Source of the DNA: JALZKA01 sp963717635
Lineage (GTDB): Bacteria; Actinomycetota; Thermoleophilia; Solirubrobacterales; 70-9
DNA: 64,000 bases
Assembly: GCA_963717635.1 (NCBI GenBank)
Contig: OY970347.1
Span: 2,170,001 to 2,234,000 of the forward strand
Direction of reading: 5' to 3'
Shown: piece after piece, positions 36,193 through 44,780 of the stretch
Numbering within the stretch: the first letter of the stretch is position 1
Layout: every line of letters begins with the position of its first letter
The notes under the pieces: generated by a model
Seen by the model: only the letters and a program-made list of their open reading frames with translations
Databases searched by the model: none
Told to the model about the DNA's origin: nothing
Position numbers and translations under genes: made by a program

Positions 36193-38105
36193 TGTCCACG
36201 CTCGACGCCCGCATCCCCGACGGCGCGATCGACCAGAAGTGGCACAACTGGCTGGACAACCACCGGCTGGTCGGCCCGCGGCAGCGCGGCGACCATACGG
36301 TGATCGTCGTCGGCACCGGCCTCGCCGGCGCCAGCGCCGCGGCCACCCTGGCCGGCCAGGGCTACGCGGTCGAGGCGTTCTGCTTCCAGGACTCCGCCCG
36401 CCGGGCGCACTCGATCGCCGCCCAGGGCGGGATCAACGCGACCAAGGACTACGCCAACGAGGGCGACTCGGTGCGGCGCCTGTTCGTCGACACGATGAAG
36501 GGCGGCGACTTCCGGGCACGCGAGGCGAACGTCTGGCGACTGGCCGAGACCTCGACCAACATCATCGATCAGGCCGTTGCCCAGGGGGTGCCGTTCAACC
36601 GCGAGTACGGCGGCATGCTTGCGACGCGGTCGTTCGGCGGGGTGCTCGTCGAGCGCACCTTCTATTGCCGCGGGCAGACGGGCCAGCAGCTCCTGCTGGG
36701 CGCCTACTCCGCCCTGCAGCGCCAGGTCGCCGAGGGCCGGGCCCGCATCCACAATCGCCACGAGCTGCTCGACGTAGTGGTGGTGGACGGCCAGGCGCGC
36801 GGGATCATCGCGCGCAACCTCGTCACCGGCGAGATCGAGCGCCACGCCGCCGATGCGGTGGTCCTGGCCACCGGCGGCTACTGCAACGTCTACTTCCTCT
36901 CGACCAACGCGATGGGCTGCAACGTCACGGCGGCCTGGCGTGCCCACCGGCGCGGCGCGGCGATGGCTAACCCGTGTTTCACGCAGATCCACCCCACCTC
37001 GATCCCCCAGTCCGGCCACTACCAGTCGAAGCTGACGCTGATGTCCGAGTCGCTGCGCAACGACGGGCGCGTCTGGGTCCCGCGCGAGGCCGACGAGCAG
37101 CGTGAGGCCGCCGAGATCCCCGAGCGCGAGCGCTACTACTACCTGGAGGAGCGCTATCCGCGCTTCGGCAACCTCGTCCCGCGCGACGTCGCCTCGCGCG
37201 CGGCGAAGATCGTCTGCGACGACGGCCTCGGCGTCGGCCCGACCGGGCGCGCCGTCTACCTCGACTTCCGCGACGCGATCAACGAGCGCGGCGCCCACGT
37301 GATCGAGGAGCGGTACGGGAACCTGTTCGAGATGTACGAGCGGATCACGGGCGAGAGCCCGTGGGCCACGCCGATGAAGATCTATCCGGCGCCGCACTAC
37401 TCGATGGGCGGCCTCTGGGTGGACTACGAGCTGCAGACCACGATCCCGGGGCTGTTCGCGATCGGCGAGTCGAACTTCTCCGACCACGGCGCCAACCGCC
37501 TCGGGGCCAGCGCGATGATGCAGTGCCTGGCCGACGGCTACTTCATCGCACCCCACACGGTGACCAACTGGGTCGGCGGCATCACCGACACCGTCGATAC
37601 CGACCACCCGGCGTTCGAGCGGACCGAGCGCGACGTGCGCGACCGGGTCGCCCGCTTGCTGGGCGTCGGCGGCACGACGCCGCAGACCGTGTTCCACCGC
37701 GAGCTGGGCGAGGTGATGCTCGACCGCTGTGGCATCACCCGGGACGCCGAGGGCCTGCAGGGCGCGCTTGACCGCGTGCGTGAGATCCGGGAGGCGTTCT
37801 GGTCCGATCTGAAGATCGAACCGGGCGAGGCGGGCATCAACCAGACGCTTGAAAACGCGAGCCGGATCTCCGACTTCCTCGAGCTCGCCGAGCTGATGTG
37901 CCGCGACGCCCTGGAGCGTGAGGAGTCGTGCGGCTGCCACCTGCGGGAGGAGCATCAGACCGAAGATGGCGAGGCCGTCCGCGACGACAAGCATCACGCC
38001 AACGTCCAGGTCTGGGACTGGCAGGGCGAGGGCGCCGAGCCGACGATGCGGACCGAGGAGCTCGACTTCGAGTCGGTCGAGCCCGTGACCCGGAGCTACA
38101 AGTGA
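36192..38105 (+). CDS. sdhA: Succinate dehydrogenase/fumarate reductase flavoprotein subunit (type B)
   Basis: This flavoprotein subunit has 637 residues. It shows the FAD-binding VIVVGTGLAGASAAATLAGQG, the covalent flavin site in ARRAHSIAAQGGINATKDYAN (His in RAHS), and the active-site segments NPCFTQIHPTSIPQ and VPRDVASRAAK. APHYSMGGLWVDYELQTTIPGLFAIGESNFSDHGANRLGASAM follows. It oxidises succinate to fumarate at the cytoplasmic membrane face. The C-terminal CGCHLREEHQTEDGEAVRDDKHHANVQVW is the usual end. It is coupled to sdhC through the bridging ORF. The next gene overlaps as GTGA. Confidence 0.97.
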   Translation: MSTLDARIPDGAIDQKWHNWLDNHRLVGPRQRGDHTVIVVGTGLAGASAAATLAGQGYAVEAFCFQDSARRAHSIAAQGGINATKDYANEGDSVRRLFVDTMKGGDFRAREANVWRLAETSTNIIDQAVAQGVPFNREYGGMLATRSFGGVLVERTFYCRGQTGQQLLLGAYSALQRQVAEGRARIHNRHELLDVVVVDGQARGIIARNLVTGEIERHAADAVVLATGGYCNVYFLSTNAMGCNVTAAWRAHRRGAAMANPCFTQIHPTSIPQSGHYQSKLTLMSESLRNDGRVWVPREADEQREAAEIPERERYYYLEERYPRFGNLVPRDVASRAAKIVCDDGLGVGPTGRAVYLDFRDAINERGAHVIEERYGNLFEMYERITGESPWATPMKIYPAPHYSMGGLWVDYELQTTIPGLFAIGESNFSDHGANRLGASAMMQCLADGYFIAPHTVTNWVGGITDTVDTDHPAFERTERDVRDRVARLLGVGGTTPQTVFHRELGEVMLDRCGITRDAEGLQGALDRVREIREAFWSDLKIEPGEAGINQTLENASRISDFLELAELMCRDALEREESCGCHLREEHQTEDGEAVRDDKHHANVQVWDWQGEGAEPTMRTEELDFESVEPVTRSYK

Positions 38106-38872
38106 GAGTTGGGCTCAGGATCTGGCGGCAACCGGACCGGGAGTCCGCCGGCGAGTTCGAGCGGCATGAGGTCGAGATCGACGCCGACGCCTCGTTCCTC
38201 GAGATGCTCGACGTCCTGAACGATCGGCTCGTCTCCGAGGGCAAGCGGCCGGTCGCCTTCGACCACGACTGCCGCGAGGGGATCTGCGGCTCCTGCTCGC
38301 TGGTCGTCGACGGCACGCCGCACGGGCCGCGGCAGGTGACGAGCTGCCAGATTTACATGCGCGACTTCGACGACGGAGCGGAGCTGACCGTCGAGCCGTT
38401 CCGCTCGACCTCGTTCCCGGTGCTCCGCGACTTGATCGTCGATCGCTCACCGCTTGACCGAATCGTCGAGTCGGGCGGCTACATCTCGGTCAACGCGGGG
38501 CCGAAGCCCGAGCCCAACTCAATGCCGATCCACCCGGAGACCCAGGAGGCGGCGATGGACGCCGCGATCTGCATCGGCTGCGGAGCCTGCGTCGCGGCGT
38601 GCCCAAACGGCTCGGCGATGCTGTTCACCGGCGCAAAGGTGACCCACCTCAACCTGCTGCCCCAGGGCGACCCCGAGCGCCACCACCGCGCCCGGGCGAT
38701 GGTGCGCCAGCACGACGACGAAGGCTTCGGGGGCTGCACCAACACCGGCGAGTGCCAGGCGGTTTGCCCGCAGAACATCTCGATCAAGGTGATCGGCGAG
38801 CTCAACCGCGAGTACCGGATCGCGATGATCCGCAAGCTCCAGGAGCGCGGCGGCCCGCTCGAGGCCCAGTAG
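38102..38872 (+). CDS. sdhB: Succinate dehydrogenase iron-sulfur subunit (type B)
   Basis: This iron-sulfur subunit has 256 residues. It has the N-terminal [2Fe-2S] ferredoxin domain with CREGICGSCSLVVDG and a later Cys in VTSCQIYMRDF. The C-terminal cluster domain has CIGCGACVAACPNGSAML and FGGCTNTGECQAVCPQNI for the [4Fe-4S] and [3Fe-4S] centres. It passes electrons from the flavin to the quinone site in SdhC. The start is the GTG at 38102, in a GTGA overlap with the sdhA stop. It ends the sdhCAB operon; a SnoaL-like remnant follows immediately. Confidence 0.96.
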   Translation: MRVGLRIWRQPDRESAGEFERHEVEIDADASFLEMLDVLNDRLVSEGKRPVAFDHDCREGICGSCSLVVDGTPHGPRQVTSCQIYMRDFDDGAELTVEPFRSTSFPVLRDLIVDRSPLDRIVESGGYISVNAGPKPEPNSMPIHPETQEAAMDAAICIGCGACVAACPNGSAMLFTGAKVTHLNLLPQGDPERHHRARAMVRQHDDEGFGGCTNTGECQAVCPQNISIKVIGELNREYRIAMIRKLQERGGPLEAQ

Positions 38873-39051
38873 ACAAGATCCCTTGGTTGCGCCCTCGGGC
38901 CCGCGGCAAGTCGAGCGGGGTCGAGGTGGATACCGAATTCGCCCACGGATGGCGGCTCCGCGGTGACCAGGCAATCGAGCTTTACGCCCGACGGACCGTC
39001 GAAGAGGTCCGGGCGCGCCTGGCGGACCCGCGTCCGGATCGCCTGCAGTAG
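38872..39051 (+). pseudogene. Remnant of a SnoaL-like (NTF2-fold) gene
   Basis: Right after sdhB a 60-codon reading without a proper start ends at TAG 39051. It contains RARGKSSGVEVDTEFAHGW followed by RLRGDQAIELYARRTVEEVR, which resembles the last two strands and terminal helix of SnoaL-like proteins (GSGVEV...HVWTLRDGK...). The N-terminal two-thirds of the gene are missing. It is convergent with the methyltransferase gene, whose stop is 9 nt away. Confidence 0.45.
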
Positions 39052-39060
39052 CGGCTGTCC

Positions 39061-39873
39061 TCAGGCGGGCTTGCGGGCGATCGTCTGCAGGTACTCGCCC
39101 TCGGTCCGCATGCTGCCGTCGGTTGCCTGGTTCGCCTCGGCGAACAGCTCGTCGGTCTTCGCCGTCAGCTCCGCGAAGCGCTCGTCCCCGAGCTCGGCCC
39201 GGGCGGCGACCATCGGGCCGAAGTTCTCGGAAAAGTGCCGGCTGTAGTGCTCGACGCTCTCGTCCGTGAAGACGTTGAGCTTGGGCTCGAACTCGAGCTC
39301 GAACCCGAGCGGCTCGAACAGCTCACGCACGTGCTCCTCGGCGCCCCAGAGAATCGGCGGCTGGAATCCCTCGGGGGGCGGCGGCATGAACGACCCGGTG
39401 ATCATGAACATCTTGCCGACGAGGCCCTCAGGCGACCAGCAGGCGAACCCGACCGCGCCGCCGGACTTGCATACCCGCGCCATCTCGGAGGCGGCGAGCG
39501 CGTGGTCCGGGGCGAACATGTGGCCGAACGTGGACGTGACGCGGTCGAACGAACCGTCGTCGAACGGCAGGTCGAGGCCGTCGGCCTCGACCCACTCCAG
39601 ATCGACCCCCGCCTCGGCTGCCCTTCGCCGCCCCGCTTCGAAATGGGCCGCGACGAGGTCGGAGGCGACGACGCTCGCGCCGCGCCGGGCGGCGGGAATC
39701 GCGATCGACCCGCCGCTGCCGGCGCCGATGTCGAGCAGGCGCATCCCGGACTCGACACCGAGCGCGTCGAGCAGCGGCTCGCCGACCTGCCGGATGTAGT
39801 CGGCCACCTCGTCCCAGTCCCCTGCGCCCCAGACGCGCCTTCCCTGGTCCTGGAGTTCGGTGTTGACAGGCAT
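39061..39873 (-). CDS. Class I SAM-dependent methyltransferase
   Basis: This class I methyltransferase has 270 residues. Motif I is LLDIGAGSGGSIAIPAARRG, the acidic motif II lies in VVASDLVAAHFEAGR, and LEWVEADGLDLPFDDGSFDRVTSTFGHMFAPD is the post-I region of the UbiE/Methyltransf_11 group. The C-terminal half with PPPPEGFQPPILWGAEEHVRELFEPLGFELEFE looks like a small-molecule substrate lid. The substrate is unknown. A GGGAGGAG ribosome site precedes the ATG. It stands alone between sdhB and a secreted M14 peptidase on the same strand. Confidence 0.9.
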   Translation of the reverse strand: MPVNTELQDQGRRVWGAGDWDEVADYIRQVGEPLLDALGVESGMRLLDIGAGSGGSIAIPAARRGASVVASDLVAAHFEAGRRRAAEAGVDLEWVEADGLDLPFDDGSFDRVTSTFGHMFAPDHALAASEMARVCKSGGAVGFACWSPEGLVGKMFMITGSFMPPPPEGFQPPILWGAEEHVRELFEPLGFELEFEPKLNVFTDESVEHYSRHFSENFGPMVAARAELGDERFAELTAKTDELFAEANQATDGSMRTEGEYLQTIARKPA

Positions 39874-39952
39874 GCGGCTCCTCCCGGTTGAATGGACGAC
39901 GGATCTAAGCGTAAGTGAACCACGGCCGGGGTCCGTTACATCCGAGCTGGGC

Positions 39953-40681
39953 TCAGCCGAAGCGGTTCGCCACCCGCGCGGCCGCCCGGGCGTGGCGCCG
40001 CACCTCGGCGGCGCCGAGCTCGCCCGCGCGGAGCTCGACTACGAACGCGCGACCGCCGGTGCGCCGCTCCTGCCAACTCGTCGCGGTGCCGCGCAAGCTC
40101 TGGCCGCGACAGCGCTCGAGCGGCATCCGCGCGATTCGGGCATAGAGCTTCTCGGCGCGGGCCTTGCCGCTGCAAGGCGCCAGCACCTGGCCCCAGGGTT
40201 GGTGGTACCAGATGGTCACGTCGGGTCGGAGCCGTCTGATGAGTCGCATCACCGCCCGGGTCTCGGGTTCTGAGGCTGGCTCATGGCCCGGGTAGTTGCC
40301 GCTACCCGGTGGCTCCGCCGCGCGCCAGCGGTACGGGAAGTTGCGATTGAGGTCGACCCCGTGGGCATTCCCCCGGGTCTGCGCCGCGGCGCCGTCCCGG
40401 TTGACCGACTTGACGGTCCAAAGCTCGACCTCGAACGGGGCCCGCTTGCGACGCAGGCGTCGGATGACTTCGTGGCCCTCGCGCTCGTCGCCGTGGATCG
40501 ATCCGACCACGAGAACCCGGTGACGCTCGTCGGCCGGCCCCAGCCGCGTCGCCTGAAGGCCACGGCCCTCCACCGTGTGGCCGAACTCCCGTGGGCCGGA
40601 GTCGCGAGCCCCAACCGCCGACGCCAGCACCGTGGCCGAGGTCACTAGTGCCACGATCACGGATGGGCGTGCACGCGCCAT
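39953..40681 (-). CDS. Secreted M14-family zinc carboxypeptidase-like (MpaA-like) protein
   Basis: This exported M14-type metallopeptidase has 242 residues. The N-terminus (PSVIVALVTSATVLASAVGA) is a signal peptide. Zinc ligands are in VVGSIHGDEREG (H63, E66), with the later His in WYHQPWGQV. NRDG, GVDLNRNFPYRW and SEPETRAVM are substrate-binding elements of the family. FVVELRAGELG holds the expected catalytic Glu. The closest functional analogue is the murein tripeptide amidase MpaA, but the short length and export suggest action on peptidoglycan peptides outside the membrane (inference). The amidase gene 30 nt upstream could be its partner. Confidence 0.85.
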   Translation of the reverse strand: MARARPSVIVALVTSATVLASAVGARDSGPREFGHTVEGRGLQATRLGPADERHRVLVVGSIHGDEREGHEVIRRLRRKRAPFEVELWTVKSVNRDGAAAQTRGNAHGVDLNRNFPYRWRAAEPPGSGNYPGHEPASEPETRAVMRLIRRLRPDVTIWYHQPWGQVLAPCSGKARAEKLYARIARMPLERCRGQSLRGTATSWQERRTGGRAFVVELRAGELGAAEVRRHARAAARVANRFG

Positions 40682-40711
40682 GGGGCCGGCAGTCTGACAA
40701 CACGGGGGGAG

Positions 40712-41413
40712 TCAGTCGCGCAGGTCCCGGAGCCCCCGGCGAAACTCGCGGACGAAGCCGGCCGTCCAGTCCCGGTGGTCGTTCCGCCAACCGGCACGGT
40801 CACGGAAGTAACGGCTGTCATTCGCCATGGCGTGCCCGATCACGTCTTTCACCCTGATCTCGTAGCGTCCGCAGAGCCATCCCGCCAGCTTCTGAGCAGC
40901 ACGTCGTTGGCGATTGCGGCTCAGGATCGCGCGTTCCGGCGAGCCGCCGCCCTCCTGCACGATCTCGATCCCGATGGAGCGGTGGTTGAGACCGATCGTA
41001 TGGCGGCAACGGATGCCGGGGCGAACGAGCTGATAGATCGTCCCATCCTTGTCGACGACGTAATGAGCGCAGACGCCCGGCGACTCGCCCAGCGCGGGCG
41101 CGTTCGCGGCAAACGTGTTGTGCACGGGCGGATAGGTGGAGCTGACCGTGTAGTGAAGGACGATCTGCCTTGGCCTCCGCAGGCGCCAAGTTCGCCGACC
41201 GTAGTGACGTGCCGAGTACCCGGCTGTCTGTCGCTTCCGCTTGTCGCCGAACCGGATCCGGTCCTTCTTTATCGCAGGGCGCCGGAAGCCCCGGTCGAAG
41301 GTCATCGTGGGTTTGGACGTGACCTCGGCATCGGTGGGCGACATCCGGCGCTCGGCGGCCCCCGGGCTGGACAGGAGGACCGAACTCACGAGCACGACGA
41401 CGAAGGCGAGCAT
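40712..41413 (-). CDS. Secreted N-acetylmuramoyl-L-alanine amidase (Amidase_2/PGRP type)
   Basis: This exported cell-wall amidase has 233 residues. A short signal peptide (MLAFVVVLVSSVLLSSPGAA) is followed by a linker of about 60 basic residues. The Amidase_2 domain then shows IVLHYTVSS with zinc ligand H87, VCAHYVVDKDGTIYQLV, CRHTIGLNHRSIGIEIVQEGG and VIGHAMANDS. It is predicted to cut between muramic acid and L-alanine. A TACGCT hexamer lies 7 nt before the ATG. The M14 gene follows 30 nt downstream on the same strand, and both may act on the same peptidoglycan products. Confidence 0.9.
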   Translation of the reverse strand: MLAFVVVLVSSVLLSSPGAAERRMSPTDAEVTSKPTMTFDRGFRRPAIKKDRIRFGDKRKRQTAGYSARHYGRRTWRLRRPRQIVLHYTVSSTYPPVHNTFAANAPALGESPGVCAHYVVDKDGTIYQLVRPGIRCRHTIGLNHRSIGIEIVQEGGGSPERAILSRNRQRRAAQKLAGWLCGRYEIRVKDVIGHAMANDSRYFRDRAGWRNDHRDWTAGFVREFRRGLRDLRD

Positions 41414-41495
41414 CCGTGTGAGCGTATCTTCGGATGCGCGCTTATCCGCGTACAGTTACCTGCGGTCCGATCCTTAGATCCCGAGGGGAGCGCAC

Positions 41496-43064
41496 ATGCC
41501 CGAGACTGACACCGCGACCGCCGTCAGCGGCAACGGCGCCGCAAGCCGAAACGGCGGCTCGGCCGGCGACCTGGCCGTCGTCAACCCGGCGACCGGCGAG
41601 GTCATCGCCCAGGTAGCGCAGGCCGACTCCGACGAGGTGCGCGCGACCGTCGCCCGGGCCCGCGCCGCGCAGCCCGCTTGGGAGGAGCTCGGTTTCGCGG
41701 GCCGCGCGAAGATCCTGAAGCGCGCGCAGAAGTGGACGATCGACAACACCGACCGCATCGCACGCACGATCGTCTCGGAGACCGGCAAGACGTACGAGGA
41801 CGCGCTGCTGGCCGAAGTCGCCTACGCCGCCTCGGCCTTCGGGTTCTGGGCGAAGCGCGCGAAGAAGTATCTGGCCGAGGAGCGGGTCCGCACGTCAAAC
41901 CCGTTCGTGCTCGGCCGCCGGCTGCGCGTGCGCTACGCCCCCGCCGGCGTGATCGGCGTGATCGGCCCCTGGAACTATCCGCTGACGAACTCGTTCGGCG
42001 ATTGCATCCCGGCGCTGGCGGCCGGCAACTCGGTCGTCCTGAAGCCCGCGAGCCTGACGCCCCTGACCTCGCAGCTGATGCTGGAGGGCCTGCTCGAGAG
42101 CGGCCTGCCCGAGGACGTCTACCAGGTGGTGGTCGGCCCCGGGAGCTCGATCGGCAATGCGCTGATCGACGCCGTCGACGGCATCATGTTCACCGGCTCA
42201 ACCGAGGTCGGCAAGAAGGTGATGGAGCAGGCCTCGCACACCCTGACCCCGGTCAGCCTGGAGCTCGGCGGCAAGGACCCGATGATCGTCCTCGAGGATG
42301 CTGACCTTGAGCGTGCCGCGAACGCCGCGACCTACTACTCGATGCAAAACGGAGGCCAGACCTGCATCTCGGTCGAGCGCGTGTACGTCGTGGAGACGGT
42401 CTACGACGAGTTCGTGGCGAAGCTCACCGAGAAGGTCGGCGCGATCCGCCAGGGCATCCCCGGCGACCCGGCGACCGTCGAGGTCGGCGCTGTCACCTCG
42501 CCCGAGCAGGGCGAGATCGTCGAGCGCCATGTCGAGGACGCGCGCGAAAAGGGCGCCAGGATCCTGGTCGGCGGCGGTCGTCCCGACGGCCCCGGCGATT
42601 TCTTCGAACCGACCCTGATCGCCGACGCGGACCACTCGATGCTGTGCATGACCGAGGAGACCTTCGGCCCGACGCTGCCGGTGATGAAGGTCCGCGACTC
42701 CGGCGAGGCCGTGCGCTGCGCGAACGACTCGCCCTACGGCCTGCAGTCGTCCGTTTGGACCGGCAACGGCCGGCGCGGACGCGACCTGGCGCGACAGCTC
42801 GAGTCCGGCGTCTGTTGCGTCAACGACGCCTGCATCAACTACGTGGCCCTGGAGCTGCCGATGGGCGGCTGGAAGGAGTCCGGGATGGGCAGCCGCCACG
42901 GCGCCGACGGGATCCGCAAGTACACCCGCAAGCAGACGCTGCTGTCTACCCCGGGCCCGCTGGCGATGAAGAAGGAGCTCCACTTCTTCCCCTACTCGGA
43001 GAAGAACACGGGCCTGATCAGTCGCGCGCTACGGCTGCTCTACGGACGCGGCAAGCGCAGCTAG
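41496..43064 (+). CDS. NAD(P)-dependent aldehyde dehydrogenase (succinate-semialdehyde type)
   Basis: This aldehyde dehydrogenase has 522 residues. Key features are the nucleotide-binding MFTGSTEVGKKVMEQA, catalytic Glu256 in SLELGGKDPM and catalytic Cys290 in NGGQTCISVERVYV, with ETFGPTLPVMKV downstream. The closest named group is succinate-semialdehyde dehydrogenase and broad-range aldehyde dehydrogenases; the substrate cannot be fixed from sequence. The last 40 residues (LHFFPYSEKNTGLISRALRLLYGRG) form a basic, partly hydrophobic extension that could touch the membrane. A GAGGGGAG ribosome site precedes the ATG. An asparagine-synthetase-like gene starts 13 nt downstream. Confidence 0.95.
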   Translation: MPETDTATAVSGNGAASRNGGSAGDLAVVNPATGEVIAQVAQADSDEVRATVARARAAQPAWEELGFAGRAKILKRAQKWTIDNTDRIARTIVSETGKTYEDALLAEVAYAASAFGFWAKRAKKYLAEERVRTSNPFVLGRRLRVRYAPAGVIGVIGPWNYPLTNSFGDCIPALAAGNSVVLKPASLTPLTSQLMLEGLLESGLPEDVYQVVVGPGSSIGNALIDAVDGIMFTGSTEVGKKVMEQASHTLTPVSLELGGKDPMIVLEDADLERAANAATYYSMQNGGQTCISVERVYVVETVYDEFVAKLTEKVGAIRQGIPGDPATVEVGAVTSPEQGEIVERHVEDAREKGARILVGGGRPDGPGDFFEPTLIADADHSMLCMTEETFGPTLPVMKVRDSGEAVRCANDSPYGLQSSVWTGNGRRGRDLARQLESGVCCVNDACINYVALELPMGGWKESGMGSRHGADGIRKYTRKQTLLSTPGPLAMKKELHFFPYSEKNTGLISRALRLLYGRGKRS

Positions 43065-43077
43065 CGCCCGGCCCGGC

Positions 43078-44754
43078 TTGACATCAAGCCCCACCCTCAC
43101 CGCGGCGTGTGGTGCGCTCGGCCGCTACGACCGAAACCGCGTGCTGGCGATCGCTGCTGCGCTTCCGGGCGGCGCGAGCATCGTCGAAGAGGACCGGCAC
43201 TCGATCCTCGCGCTCGACCGGCCTCCAATCCGCTGGGGGCGTGGCCGGCGCCGAGGGTTCGCGTGGAGCGAGCGCGTCGATGAGCCGGACGGTGCCGGGC
43301 TCAAGAGCTGGGAGGATGCCGCGACCGCCGTGGCGGCGTGCGGCCTCGTCGCCGATGGACGGCGGCGCTACGTGCACTCGACGGTCAGCGGGGCCGCGGC
43401 GCTCTACTTCCTCGAGGAGAGGGACGCTGTCTATTTCGCGTCAACCGTCGATGCGCTGGCGCGGACGGCCTCCCGCACCCTCTCGATCGACTGGGAGGCG
43501 TGGGCGGCGATCCTGACGATCCATTACCCGCTTGGCGACACGACGCCGTTCGCCGAGATCAGGAGGCTCGAGCCGTACGCCACTCTCGAATGGCGGCAAG
43601 GCAGGACACGGGTGAGTCACGGACGGTGGCCCTGGGCCGAGGTGGAACCCCGGCTGAGCGTCTCAGACGGTGCGCCCGCGGTGGTCGAAGCCGCGCGCGC
43701 GGCGATCGAGCGGCTGCCGCCGGGCCCGCTCGCCTGTCCCCTCACCGGCGGGCTCGATTCGCGCCTCTGCGCGGGGCTGCTCGCCGAGCGGCGCCGCAAC
43801 GAGGTCACGACATTGACGATCGTGGACGGGCCGACGGACGATGAGGCTAGGGCCGCGGCAGGGGTGGCCGACGCCCTTGGCCTTCCGCACCGCACCGTCA
43901 CCGGGGTCCCGGCGGATTACTGGCCCGAGCTCTCAGAACGCGCGTTCCGGGTCGACTACCAATTCGTACGGCCCCCGGGGATGATGAGCGCGCTCGTACC
44001 CCTACGGGGAGCCGGAGTCGTGGTCGACGGCTTCGGATTCGACACGCTTGCGGCGCCAGGCGGCCGAACGTTCACGCCCGAGATGCTCGATCCGGGCGGT
44101 GGCGGCACGGTCGGGTCAGCTCTGTGGCGAAAGGTGAAGGAGCTCCATCTGAACGGCACCCCCGCGACCCTCAGGGGCCACGTGGCACGCGTGCTGTGGG
44201 CTTCGACCCGGCGCCAATATCACGCCGAATCACAGCGCTTCCGGGGCCATCCGGCGCGCTTCCTGCTCACCCATTGGCGCACGCGGCAGGTGCGGGCAGT
44301 CGCACTGAACCCCTTCGCGGTCCTGGGTCGCGCCCTGCCGGTCGCAACCCCGCTGGCCGAAGACCTGGTGGCGCGGAGCGCGCTGGCAATCTCGCCGCCC
44401 AGCAAGTGGGATTTCAAGCTCTACCTCGCCGCGTTCGACGCCATCGACGAGCGGCTCGCCCGCCTGCCCTCGACCAGGATGGGGCCTGCTCCCGACGGCG
44501 GCCGGCTTGCCGGGACACCGCGCGCGCAGAGCGCCGTCGTCGCCGACGCGCAGCACGCCTGCCTCGCGGGCGGCCCACTCTCGTCGTGGCTGCGAGACGG
44601 GGTCTTGCAGACATTGAGCGGGCGCCGGCGGGGCATGGCGCCGCACACGCGGCCCAGCGCGCTGGGCGTGGCCTACTTCCACCTCTGGCACGAGCGCTAC
44701 GCCTCGGTCCTCGGCGAGGTCGATGCCGACGCCGGACTCCGCGCCTTGGGATAG
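43078..44754 (+). CDS. Asparagine-synthetase-like protein with PP-loop ATPase domain
   Basis: This 558-residue asparagine-synthetase-type protein has a degenerate N-terminal amidotransferase-like part (1-190) and an ATP-pyrophosphatase domain. The PP-loop reads CPLTGGLDSRLCAG (residues 220-233). The ATP-binding Asn_synthase region continues through TIVDGPTDDEARAAAGVADALGLPHR. The Cys in ACGALGRYD at residue 11 resembles the catalytic Cys that normally follows the initiator Met, but it is not N-terminal here. The start is a TTG at 43078. Homologues occur in antibiotic and glycan pathways, for example amide bond formation. The partner is unknown; it lies 13 nt after the aldehyde dehydrogenase. 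Confidence 0.8.
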   Translation: MTSSPTLTAACGALGRYDRNRVLAIAAALPGGASIVEEDRHSILALDRPPIRWGRGRRRGFAWSERVDEPDGAGLKSWEDAATAVAACGLVADGRRRYVHSTVSGAAALYFLEERDAVYFASTVDALARTASRTLSIDWEAWAAILTIHYPLGDTTPFAEIRRLEPYATLEWRQGRTRVSHGRWPWAEVEPRLSVSDGAPAVVEAARAAIERLPPGPLACPLTGGLDSRLCAGLLAERRRNEVTTLTIVDGPTDDEARAAAGVADALGLPHRTVTGVPADYWPELSERAFRVDYQFVRPPGMMSALVPLRGAGVVVDGFGFDTLAAPGGRTFTPEMLDPGGGGTVGSALWRKVKELHLNGTPATLRGHVARVLWASTRRQYHAESQRFRGHPARFLLTHWRTRQVRAVALNPFAVLGRALPVATPLAEDLVARSALAISPPSKWDFKLYLAAFDAIDERLARLPSTRMGPAPDGGRLAGTPRAQSAVVADAQHACLAGGPLSSWLRDGVLQTLSGRRRGMAPHTRPSALGVAYFHLWHERYASVLGEVDADAGLRALG

Positions 44755-44780
44755 GCGTCCAATAAAGTGCGCCGCCGCTG

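Noticed and set aside
43078..44754. Lasso-peptide cyclase role for the asparagine-synthetase-like gene
   Set aside because: No leader peptidase, RRE protein or precursor peptide gene is nearby.
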